In this document: positions 1 through 6,897 of the stretch, in pieces
How the letters are laid out: every line of letters begins with the position of its first letter
Position numbering within the stretch: the stretch's first letter is position 1
Translations under genes and position numbers: made by a program
Source of the DNA: Rikenellaceae bacterium
GTDB lineage: Bacteria; Bacteroidota; Bacteroidia; Bacteroidales; UBA932
Direction: 5' to 3'
Assembly (NCBI GenBank): GCA_900767405.1
Contig: CAAFZB010000051.1
Span: 1-8,784, forward strand
Length of the DNA stretch: 8,784 nt
The notes under the pieces: generated by a model
Databases searched by the model: none
What the model was told of the DNA's origin: nothing
What the model saw: only the letters and a program-made list of their open reading frames with translations

Positions 1-3000
1 GCTCACGGGAAAAAGAACCTTTGGGGAGAAACCGTGAAGGTTACCGAAATGCAGAGTGAGGCAGGTGCCGCCGGCGCTGTCCACGGATCACTGCAGGCAG
101 GTGCCCTCACCTCTACCTTCACCGCATCTCAGGGACTTCTGCTTATGATTCCCAATATGTACAAGATTGCCGGCGAAATGCTCCCCTGCGTATTCCACGT
201 ATCTGCACGCGCGCTCGCTACACACGCACTTTCAATCTTCGGAGACCAACAGGACGTAATGGCCTGCCGCCAGACAGGATTCTGTATGCTGGCATCAAGT
301 TCCGTACAGGAAGCACAGGACATTGCTGCAGTGGCTCACCTCTCTGCCATTAAGGGCAGCCTTCCCTTCCTGCATTTCTTCGACGGATTCCGCACATCTC
401 ACGAAATCCAGAAAATCGAACTGCTCGACGAGGAGGACCTCAAGAAGCTCGTAAGCGACAAAGCTCTTCAGAACTTCCGCCAGCGTGCCCTCAACCCCGA
501 AACTCCCGTAACCAGAGGAACTGCACAGAACGCCGACGTTTACTTCCAGTTCACAGAGTCACGCAACCAGGCTTATGATGCCATTCCCGACATCGTAGCC
601 CGCTATATGGGTGAAATCGGAGAAATCAGCGGACGCCAGTACAGGCCCTTCGAATACTACGGAGACCCAGCCGCAGAGAACATCGTAGTTGCAATGGGTT
701 CTGTAACCGAGACTATCAAGGAGACCATCGACTACCTCGCAAAGCACGGACGCAAGTACGGTCTTGTAACCGTTCACCTCTACCGTCCCTTCTCAGAGAA
801 ATATTTCTTCAAGGTTCTTCCCAAGACCGCAAAGAAGATTGCTGTACTGGACCGCACCAAGGAACCCGGCGCTCTTGGAGAGCCCCTGTTCCTGGATGTC
901 AAGAGTATGTTCCAGGGAAAGGCCGATTCTCCCCTTATCGTAGGCGGACGTTACGGACTTTCCTCAAAGGATACGACCCCCGCACAGATTATCGCAGTGT
1001 TCGACAATCTTGAGCTCAAGTCTCCCAAGACCGATTTCACAATCGGCATCACCGACGACGTTACCTTCAAGAGCCTTCCTACAAAGGGAGAGATCTCCAT
1101 CGTGAAGAAGGGAACCACCGAGTGCAAGTTCTTCGGCCTCGGTTCCGACGGAACCGTGGGCGCCAACAAGAACTCCATCAAGATTATCGGAACCCATACA
1201 GACAAGTACTGCCAGGCATACTTTGACTACGATTCAAAGAAGTCCGGCGGTTACACCTGTTCCCACCTCCGTTTCGGCGACGAGCCCATCAAGGCACCCT
1301 ACCTTGTAAGCACACCCGACTTCGTTGCCTGCCACGTACCTTCATATCTTGAGAAGTACGACGTGCTCAAGGGCATCAAGGAAGGCGGCAGCCTCCTTCT
1401 CAACTCTCTTTGGGATGAGGAAGAGACCATCAAGCGCATCCCCGACAACGTGAAGGCCGTCATCGGCAAGAAGAACATCAAGTTCTACATCATCAACGCT
1501 ACCAAGATTGCAGCCGAGATAGGTCTGGGCGGAAGGACCAACACCATCCTCCAGAGCGCATTCTTCCGCATTTCGGGAATTATCCCCGCCGAAGACGCAG
1601 TCAAGTATATGAAGGATGCCGCCCTCAAGAGCTACGGCAAGAAGGGCGAGCAGATTGTCAATATGAACTATGCCGCCATCGACCGCGGTGGAGAATACAC
1701 CCAGGTCAATGTTCCTGCAGAATGGGCAAAGATATCTGCAAAGTTCACCAACCCCAATGCCAGCCGTCTTGCAACTCCCTTCGTCAAGGATATCGCCGAC
1801 ATTGTTAACGCGCAGAACGGCGACTCTCTGCCAGTAAGCGCATTCCTTCCCTATTCCGACGGTACGATGCCGGCCGGAACCGCAGCATATGAGAAGCGCG
1901 GAGTAGCGGTCAACGTTCCCGTCTGGAACGCCGAGACCTGTATCCAGTGCAACAGCTGTGCGTTCGTCTGCCCCCACGCAGCCATCCGCCCGTTCCTTCT
2001 TACCGACGAAGAGGCCGCCGCAGCTCCCAAGGGAGTCAGGATTGCCCAGGGCAAGGCCAACCTCAAGGAGTACAAGTACGCCCTCGGAATTTCGGTTGCA
2101 GACTGTACCGGTTGCGGCAACTGCGTCGACGTTTGTCTGAGCAAGGAGAAATCACTCTCTATGCAGCCCTACACCGACAATACCGAGGAGCAGGCTTCAT
2201 TCGACTACCTCAACTCCAAGATAGGTTACAAGAGCGTACTCGATCCCAAGGCGAATATGAAGAACGCCCAGTTCGCACAGCCTCTGTTCGAATACAGCGG
2301 CGCCTGTGCCGGATGCGGTGAGACTCCCTACATCAAGAACATCACCCAGCTCTTCGGAGACCATATGATGATTTCCAACGCTACCGGATGTTCTTCCATC
2401 TACGGAGCTTCGTTCCCCGCATCGCCTTACTGCACCAATGCAAAGGGCCACGGTCCCGCTTGGCAGAACTCCCTGTTCGAGGATTTCTGCGAATTCGGAC
2501 TTGGTATGCACCTGGGGTCTGACCGCATCCGCCAGACAGTTGCAGAGCTTATGACAAAGGGTCTCGAGTGCACAAAGTGCACCGATGAGATCAAAGCTCT
2601 CTACCGGCAGTGGCTGGACAACCGCAATAATTATGACGTTACCCGCGAAGTTACAGACAAGCTCGTTCCTCTTATGGAAGGCTGCAAATGCGACACCTGC
2701 AAGGCTCTGCTCAAACTCAAGCAGTTCATCCCTGCACGCAGCCAGTGGATATTCGGCGGTGACGGCGCATCATACGATATCGGTTACGGCGGATTGGACC
2801 ACGTTCTCGCCAGCGGCGAAAACGTCAACATCCTTGTGCTCGACACCGAGGTTTACTCAAATACCGGCGGACAGTCGTCCAAGGCTACACCCGCAGGAGC
2901 CATTGCCAAGTTCGCGGCTTCAGGAAAGAAGATCCGCAAGAAAGACCTTGGAATGATGGCGATGAGCTACGGTTACGTTTACGTTGCGCAGGTTGCAATG

Positions 3001-3387
3001 GGTGCAAGCCCCGTTCAGTATATCAATGCAATCAAAGAGGCCGAGGCTTATGACGGACCTTCGCTCATCATCGCCTACGCCCCCTGTATCAACCACGGTC
3101 TCAAGGCAGGTATGGGCCTGAGCCAGAAAGAAGAGAAACTCGCAGTTGACTGCGGATACTGGCAGCTCTACCGTTACAACCCCGAACTTGAGGGCAGCGA
3201 CAAGAATCCTTTCACCCTCGACAGCAAGGAGCCCGACTGGACCAAGTTCCAGGACTTCCTCAAGGGAGAGGTAAGATTCTCTTCCCTGAGCAAGCTCTTC
3301 CCCGAAACCGCAGGAGAACTTCTGCAGAAGACCGAGGAATTTGCGAAGATAAGATTCGAGACCTACAAGAAACTTGCAGGCAAGTAA
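1..3387 (+). CDS. nifJ: pyruvate:ferredoxin (flavodoxin) oxidoreductase, single-chain; 5' end outside window
   Basis: Converts pyruvate, CoA and oxidised ferredoxin to acetyl-CoA, CO2 and reduced ferredoxin in the cytoplasm of anaerobes. The frame is open from base 1 (AHGKKNLWGETVKVTEMQSEAG region), and this text belongs ~45 residues into the family, so the GTG at 34 is not the start; the whole protein would be ~1,170 residues, the usual size. Visible in order: N-terminal thiamine-diphosphate domain with SEAGAAGAVHGS; transketolase-C-like domain from ~670; EKR and gamma domains (~1036-1200); two CxxCxxCxxxC [4Fe-4S] motifs (cysteine codons 1939-1971 and 2104-2136); the proximal-cluster CAGC (2305-2316) with a later conserved Cys in APCINHG; and the C-terminal thiamine-binding GDG (2758-2766) followed ~33 residues later by the Asn of SNTGG (2860). 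No lesion is seen. It stands alone, followed by a hairpin terminator. Identification is sure; the symbol follows common usage. Confidence 0.97.
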   Translation, partial: AHGKKNLWGETVKVTEMQSEAGAAGAVHGSLQAGALTSTFTASQGLLLMIPNMYKIAGEMLPCVFHVSARALATHALSIFGDQQDVMACRQTGFCMLASSSVQEAQDIAAVAHLSAIKGSLPFLHFFDGFRTSHEIQKIELLDEEDLKKLVSDKALQNFRQRALNPETPVTRGTAQNADVYFQFTESRNQAYDAIPDIVARYMGEIGEISGRQYRPFEYYGDPAAENIVVAMGSVTETIKETIDYLAKHGRKYGLVTVHLYRPFSEKYFFKVLPKTAKKIAVLDRTKEPGALGEPLFLDVKSMFQGKADSPLIVGGRYGLSSKDTTPAQIIAVFDNLELKSPKTDFTIGITDDVTFKSLPTKGEISIVKKGTTECKFFGLGSDGTVGANKNSIKIIGTHTDKYCQAYFDYDSKKSGGYTCSHLRFGDEPIKAPYLVSTPDFVACHVPSYLEKYDVLKGIKEGGSLLLNSLWDEEETIKRIPDNVKAVIGKKNIKFYIINATKIAAEIGLGGRTNTILQSAFFRISGIIPAEDAVKYMKDAALKSYGKKGEQIVNMNYAAIDRGGEYTQVNVPAEWAKISAKFTNPNASRLATPFVKDIADIVNAQNGDSLPVSAFLPYSDGTMPAGTAAYEKRGVAVNVPVWNAETCIQCNSCAFVCPHAAIRPFLLTDEEAAAAPKGVRIAQGKANLKEYKYALGISVADCTGCGNCVDVCLSKEKSLSMQPYTDNTEEQASFDYLNSKIGYKSVLDPKANMKNAQFAQPLFEYSGACAGCGETPYIKNITQLFGDHMMISNATGCSSIYGASFPASPYCTNAKGHGPAWQNSLFEDFCEFGLGMHLGSDRIRQTVAELMTKGLECTKCTDEIKALYRQWLDNRNNYDVTREVTDKLVPLMEGCKCDTCKALLKLKQFIPARSQWIFGGDGASYDIGYGGLDHVLASGENVNILVLDTEVYSNTGGQSSKATPAGAIAKFAASGKKIRKKDLGMMAMSYGYVYVAQVAMGASPVQYINAIKEAEAYDGPSLIIAYAPCINHGLKAGMGLSQKEEKLAVDCGYWQLYRYNPELEGSDKNPFTLDSKEPDWTKFQDFLKGEVRFSSLSKLFPETAGELLQKTEEFAKIRFETYKKLAGK

Positions 3388-3406
3388 CCGATACCTCTTT
3401 ATAATA

Positions 3407-3437
3407 GAAAGCCGGGTCCTAAGACTCGGCTTTCTTT
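3407..3437. terminator. bidirectional intrinsic terminator between nifJ and the LysR-like gene
   Basis: Arms GAAAGCCGGGTC (3407-3418) and GACTCGGCTTTC (3423-3434) form 12 pairs with one G-T wobble around the loop CTAA. TTTAT follows on the + strand, and TATTATAAAG follows on the - strand, so the + direction is the better terminator. The stop codon of the LysR-like gene (TAG, complement of 3419-3421) lies in the loop, so the last codons of that gene form part of the stem. Confidence 0.85.
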
Positions 3438-3802
3438 ATGCTTATGTGAATGTCGCCCTGGGAGGACCATATCCTGGCTTCGCTGGTGTCATCTATCTTA
3501 AGGACCAGTGGCTTCATCCGTTCATCTCCGGAATCCAGCACGGTCTCTCCCCGGAACGCCATCTCGGCCACCTTGTACCAATGGAGTATCTGGTCGCTGT
3601 AGGATTTGAACAGCCGGCCCTTGTCGGTAAGGGACACGCTGCCCCTCTCCCTCACGAAGAGGGTCGTGTCGAGCTGTCTTTCCAGCTCGGCGATGTTCTG
3701 GCTCACGGCAGGTTGGGAGATTCCAAGTTCCCTTGCAGCAGAAGTGAAGCTGCCGAGCCTTGCCACGGTATCGAATATCCTGAGTCTTGAATCCTCTATC
3801 AT
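3419..3802 (-). CDS. LysR-type DNA-binding protein lacking the effector-binding domain
   Basis: Predicted transcription regulator of 127 residues. Residues ~4-65 are a standard LysR winged helix-turn-helix: RLRIFDTVARLGSFTSAARE, then the helix pair around GISQPAVSQNIAELERQL (28-44), then the wing RERGSVSLTDKGRLF (51-65). The linker helix begins near 66-85, but the ~200-residue periplasmic-binding-like sensor domain of full LysR proteins (~300 residues) is absent; the tail (86-127) matches nothing I recognise. The gene ends inside the shared terminator loop, so no remnant of a sensor domain can follow. It begins 125 bp from, and diverges from, the M16 protease. No Shine-Dalgarno is visible, usual in this phylum. 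Either a natural one-domain regulator or an old truncation; the intact frame and placed terminator favour the former. Confidence 0.88.
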   Translation of the reverse strand: MIEDSRLRIFDTVARLGSFTSAARELGISQPAVSQNIAELERQLDTTLFVRERGSVSLTDKGRLFKSYSDQILHWYKVAEMAFRGETVLDSGDERMKPLVLKIDDTSEARIWSSQGDIHISIKKAES

Positions 3803-3824
3803 ATATTTACGGCACTAATCTATG

Positions 3825-3858
3825 CAAAATTAAAAATAATTACATTATATTGCACAAA
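3825..3858 (-). promoter_or_regulatory. candidate promoter of the LysR-like gene (Bacteroidetes type)
   Basis: Read on the - strand, TAATTTTG (complement of 3825-3832) fits the -7 consensus TAnnTTTG, and TTTG (complement of 3855-3858) could be the -33 element, with a 22-nt spacer that is slightly longer than the usual 19-21. It would give a leader of only ~15-20 nt before the ATG at 3802. Inferred from consensus only. Confidence 0.45.
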
Positions 3859-3883
3859 TATTGCATACTTGAAATTTTGTGCA
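3851..3883. promoter_or_regulatory. inverted repeat, candidate operator in the divergent promoter region
   Basis: TGCACAAA (3851-3858) and TTTGTGCA (3876-3883) are perfect 8-bp inverted arms 17 nt apart. The left arm covers the proposed -33 of the LysR-like gene and the right arm abuts the -7 of the protease gene. A further smaller palindrome GTGCA-N6-TGCAC (3879-3894) overlaps that -7, and TGCATACTT occurs twice (3862-3870, 3880-3888), 18 bp apart. LysR-type proteins commonly bind such dyads between divergent genes; binding here is inferred. Confidence 0.45.
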
Positions 3884-3891
3884 TACTTTTG
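3861..3891 (+). promoter_or_regulatory. candidate promoter of the M16 protease gene (Bacteroidetes type)
   Basis: TACTTTTG (3884-3891) matches the -7 consensus TAnnTTTG exactly, and TTG at 3861-3863 lies 20 nt upstream as a -33 element. Transcription would begin near 3897, giving a ~30-nt A/T-rich leader before the ATG at 3928 (CATAAAAATG) without a Shine-Dalgarno. Confidence 0.6.
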
Positions 3892-3927
3892 CACTGTACT
3901 ACTCAACTAATACACTATATCATAAAA

Positions 3928-6729
3928 ATGAAAAAATTAATTTTGTTGGTTTTTGCGCTTAGCTGCGCAATGAGTGCGGGAATGGCACAGCAGATGCCTG
4001 CCCTTCCCCTGGATCCGTCCATCAAGGTCGGGAAGATCGAGAACGGAATGACTTATTACATCCGTCACAACGCACTTCCCGAGAACCGCTGCGAATTCTA
4101 CCTTGTTTCCAACGTAGGAGCAATTCAGGAAAATCCTTCTCAGGACGGTCTGGCCCACTTCCTTGAACATATGTGTTTCAACGGAACAAAGAACTTCCCC
4201 GGGAAGGACCTTCTCAACTGGCTCGAGAGCATTGGAGCAAGTTTCGGCGGAAACGTCAACGCTTCTACCGGAAAGGAAGTCACCCAATATATGCTCAACA
4301 ACATTCCCCTTATCAGGCCCACAGTCGTTGACTCCTGCCTGCTTATCATGCACGACTACTCCCACTTCGTGAACTGCGACCCCAAGGAGATCGATGCAGA
4401 ACGCGGGGTTATTCTCGAAGAGAAGCGCACACGCAACAACTACAGCTGGAGAAACAACACAGAGCTCTTCAAATGTCTCTGCAAGGGATCCAAGTTCGAA
4501 GACTGCTCTGTCATAGGAACAGAAGAAAACCTCAAGACTTTCACACCCGAGACTCTGGTCGATTTCTACCACACCTGGTACCGCCCCGATATGCAGGCCC
4601 TGATAGTTGTCGGTGACATCGACGTAGACGAGGTCGAAGCAAAGATAAAGACTATCTTCGCCGACATTCCCGCTACCGTCAATCCCGTTCCCAAGGCTTC
4701 TCATCCCATTCCCAACAATGAAGAGCCCATCGTAAGCATCTACACAGACAAGGAAGCTCCCAGCACCGGAGTAGCATTCTTCTGGAAGAGCGAGCCTATG
4801 CCCATCGAGCAGAACAGCACTATGGCCGCAGCCATTACCGACATTGTAAAAGGCATCATAGGAATCGTAGAGAACGAGCGCCTGGCCGACATTGCAACAA
4901 AGCCCGATGCACCTTTCCTCGCAGCCAATGCAGGAATCTTTGGAGTGACCAATTTCAACGATGTACTCTATTTCGAATCAGCCTGCAAGGACAACAGTGC
5001 ACTTACAGCCGCAGAAGCCCTGTATACAGAAGCCGAGAAGATGGGACGCTTCGGATTCACTTCAGATGAAATCAGCCGTGCAAAGCAGGAAATCCTTTCA
5101 CAGCTTGAGAGCAAGGCAAAGAAGGCAGAGACCAGGAAGAACGCCCAGTTTATCCAGCCTATCATAGCAAACTTCACAAAGAACAACTACCTGCTTGCTC
5201 CCGATATGGAATATGCCATTGCACAGCAGCTTATGACAGCCCTCCCGGACCAGGCCATAAATGAAGCCGTAAAGCAGGTAATTACAAAAGAGAACCTGGT
5301 AGTTTATATTTCAGGCCCCGACAAAGAAGGTATCCAGATGCCTGCGCAGGAGGAAGTCCTCGCCAAGATAAAGGCTATCCGCGAGTCTGACATAAAGCCC
5401 AACGAGGTTGAAAACATTCCCACAAGTTTCCTCGATCCCGCTGCCCTGCCCTCAAGCACAATCAAGAGCAGCAAGGACGGCATCCACGATTCCAAGGAAT
5501 ATGTTCTGTCTAACGGAATGAAGCTCATATTCAGACCCAATGACAAGGAAAAGGACAAAATTCTGTTCAACATCTATAAGAAGGGCGGACGCAGCCTCGT
5601 TGCAGACAAAGACCTCTACCATATAGATGAAAATATCTGGGGTCAGTATCTCTACAATACCGGTGTCGCAGAATTCCCGCAGACAACCGTCGCAAAGATG
5701 CTCTCGGGCAAGCAGGTAAGCGTTTCAACCGATATCAGCGACTACACCAGCGGAATCAACGGTTCCTGCACGGTAAAGGACCTCGAGACCGCTCTCCAGC
5801 TCGCATATCTCTATATGGAGAAGCCCAGATTCGACCAGAATGAGTACAACGTTGGCTACAACCAGATAAAGGCTATCCTGCCCAATCTTCAAAAGCAGCC
5901 CAACTACAAATTCCAGGAAGCAATCTACAAGACTATCTACAACTCTCCCCGCCGCTTCTTCGTAAGTGAGGAAGTGCTTGAAAAGGCAAACCTCCAGGGT
6001 TTGGAGAAGGTTTACCGCCAGCTCTTCAACGGAGCAAACGGAGCAACTGCAGTCATTGCCGGAGACTTCAAGACCGAAGAAATCCTGCCTCTGGTACAGA
6101 AATATCTAGGTGCAATAAAGAAAGGCGCAGCTCCCAAGAACTGGAAGTCAAATGAAGACGGTTTCTGCGACGGTTCACGCATCAACGAATTCCGCACTGC
6201 AATGGAACAGCCCAAGGTAAGCGTTCTCCAGTTCTATAAGATAAACCAGCCGTTCAGCACAATGGCAGCTGTAAATTACGAAGCATTGAGCTATATCCTC
6301 CATATGGTTTACACAACCACCCTGCGTGAAGACGAAGGCGGCACCTACGGAGCAAGCGCTTATGCCACCGTAGACAACGGGCCCGACGCCTGCCGCACCC
6401 TCCAGGTTGCATTCGACACCAACGAGGACAAATGCGACCGCCTGCGCCAGCTCGCAGTAGAAGGTCTCCAGAGACTTGCAACCGACGGTCCTACAGCCGA
6501 AGAATTTGACAAGACCGTAAAGAATCTTGAAAAGAAAATCCCCGAGAAGAAGCTCAGCACCTCATATTGGATTTCAAGCATCCTCAACTGGGACAAATAC
6601 GGTGTAGACTCAGTTGCAGGCTACGAGAATGCTGTCAAGAGCCTCACCCCCGAAGCCATCAAGGCGACAGCCAAGGAAGTCCTCTTCTGCGGCAACGTCA
6701 CCGAAATCATAATGAAACCCCAGAAGTAA
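3928..6729 (+). CDS. secreted M16 (pitrilysin/PqqL-like) zinc metallopeptidase, two-domain
   Basis: Predicted zinc endopeptidase of the cell envelope, 933 residues. Residues 1-20 (MKKLILLVFALSCAMSAGMA) form a type I signal peptide with likely cleavage before QQ. The active half has the inverted zinc motif HFLEH (77-81: ligands H77 and H81, catalytic base E80), the typical FNGTKNFPGKDLL stretch after it, and AERGVILEEKR (157-167), where E165 is the likely third ligand. A second M16-fold half starts near residue 525 (YVLSNGMKLIFRPND) and lacks HxxEH, as is normal for the non-catalytic half that closes the chamber. The ATG at 3928 is chosen because the signal peptide begins there and the proposed promoter lies just upstream; the frame is open further left but that part contains the promoter. 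Followed by a terminator, so probably a single-gene transcript. Natural substrate is unknown. Confidence 0.93.
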   Translation: MKKLILLVFALSCAMSAGMAQQMPALPLDPSIKVGKIENGMTYYIRHNALPENRCEFYLVSNVGAIQENPSQDGLAHFLEHMCFNGTKNFPGKDLLNWLESIGASFGGNVNASTGKEVTQYMLNNIPLIRPTVVDSCLLIMHDYSHFVNCDPKEIDAERGVILEEKRTRNNYSWRNNTELFKCLCKGSKFEDCSVIGTEENLKTFTPETLVDFYHTWYRPDMQALIVVGDIDVDEVEAKIKTIFADIPATVNPVPKASHPIPNNEEPIVSIYTDKEAPSTGVAFFWKSEPMPIEQNSTMAAAITDIVKGIIGIVENERLADIATKPDAPFLAANAGIFGVTNFNDVLYFESACKDNSALTAAEALYTEAEKMGRFGFTSDEISRAKQEILSQLESKAKKAETRKNAQFIQPIIANFTKNNYLLAPDMEYAIAQQLMTALPDQAINEAVKQVITKENLVVYISGPDKEGIQMPAQEEVLAKIKAIRESDIKPNEVENIPTSFLDPAALPSSTIKSSKDGIHDSKEYVLSNGMKLIFRPNDKEKDKILFNIYKKGGRSLVADKDLYHIDENIWGQYLYNTGVAEFPQTTVAKMLSGKQVSVSTDISDYTSGINGSCTVKDLETALQLAYLYMEKPRFDQNEYNVGYNQIKAILPNLQKQPNYKFQEAIYKTIYNSPRRFFVSEEVLEKANLQGLEKVYRQLFNGANGATAVIAGDFKTEEILPLVQKYLGAIKKGAAPKNWKSNEDGFCDGSRINEFRTAMEQPKVSVLQFYKINQPFSTMAAVNYEALSYILHMVYTTTLREDEGGTYGASAYATVDNGPDACRTLQVAFDTNEDKCDRLRQLAVEGLQRLATDGPTAEEFDKTVKNLEKKIPEKKLSTSYWISSILNWDKYGVDSVAGYENAVKSLTPEAIKATAKEVLFCGNVTEIIMKPQK

Positions 6730-6748
6730 TCCTGTAGGAGTCACAGAG

Positions 6749-6783
6749 AAACCGCAATAGAAGCAATTTTACTGCGGTTTTTT
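6749..6783 (+). terminator. intrinsic terminator of the M16 protease gene
   Basis: AAACCGCA (6749-6756) pairs with TGCGGTTT (6773-6780) over a 16-nt loop, and six T residues (6778-6783) run out of the stem. The 3' arm and T run belong to the direct repeat at 6766-6816; the 5' arm does not. Confidence 0.85.
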
Positions 6784-6816
6784 CATTTTCTTTTCCAATT
6801 ATTTTCCAATACTGTC
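6766..6816. repeat. left copy of a 51-bp direct repeat, candidate attachment site
   Basis: Aligns without gaps to 8515-8565 at 47 of 51 positions (differences at 6769, 6772, 6784 and 6812), with a run of 27 identical bases at 6785-6811. It starts inside the terminator loop and includes the T run and a doublet of TTTTCCAAT at 6791 and 6802, one helical turn (11 bp) apart. The two copies are 1,749 bp apart and enclose just the DUF4062/GHKL gene. Confidence 0.8.
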
Positions 6817-6822
6817 GGTTTG

Positions 6823-6835
6823 TAGAGGGCAAACT
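6823..6835. repeat. 13-bp repeat, upstream copy (candidate operator)
   Basis: TAGAGGGCAAACT matches TAGAGGGCGAACT at 6885-6897 in 12 of 13 positions, 62 bp (about six helical turns) apart. This copy also sits within a small dyad GTTTG-N7-CAAAC (6818-6834). The pair brackets the proposed promoter of the next gene. Confidence 0.5.
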
Positions 6836-6863
6836 TTCTGCGTCTCTTTCACAGATTTTTCAT

Positions 6864-6871
6864 TAAATTTG
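6864..6871 (+). promoter_or_regulatory. candidate -7 element for the DUF4062/GHKL gene
   Basis: TAAATTTG fits TAnnTTTG exactly. No good -33 TTTG is seen 19-21 nt upstream, so the promoter may be weak or need an activator. Transcription would start near 6877, which makes the ATG at 6874 an unlikely start. Confidence 0.45.
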
Positions 6872-6884
6872 CAATGCCTACCCA

Positions 6885-6897
6885 TAGAGGGCGAACT
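6885..6897. promoter_or_regulatory. 13-bp repeat, downstream copy, containing the ribosome binding site
   Basis: TAGAGGGCGAACT ends directly before the ATG at 6898. Its AGAGGG (6886-6891), 6 nt from that ATG, is the only Shine-Dalgarno-like sequence seen upstream of a gene in the window and decides the start. A protein bound here would block both early transcription and ribosome access. Confidence 0.45.

Noticed and set aside
1342..1977. 211-codon open frame on the - strand inside nifJ
   Set aside because: It lies fully antisense to a confidently identified gene, has no recognisable domain, and comes from codon bias on the opposite strand.
3374..3790. 138-codon open frame on the + strand over the LysR-like gene
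   Set aside because: The opposite strand has a clear helix-turn-helix; this frame crosses the terminator and resembles nothing.
3787..3927. 47-codon upstream extension of the M16 protease
   Set aside because: It would translate the promoter region and bury the signal peptide that starts at 3928.
3960..3969. Lipoprotein signal at the Cys of FALSC in the protease leader
   Set aside because: The residue three before Cys is Ala and the one before that does not restore a lipobox; a type I site after GMA fits better.
3937..4704. 255-codon open frame on the - strand inside the M16 gene
   Set aside because: Antisense shadow over the signal peptide and catalytic domain of the protease; low-complexity Val/Gly/Leu content and no family resemblance.
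6863..6872. CTnDOT-like target GTAnnTTTGC (9 of 10 here, also at 3883-3892)
   Set aside because: The motif overlaps the TAnnTTTG promoter element, which explains both hits; the 51-bp repeats lie elsewhere.
6874..6897. ATG at 6874 as the start of the DUF4062/GHKL gene
   Set aside because: It lies at or before the predicted transcription start, and AGAGGG is placed properly for the ATG at 6898.
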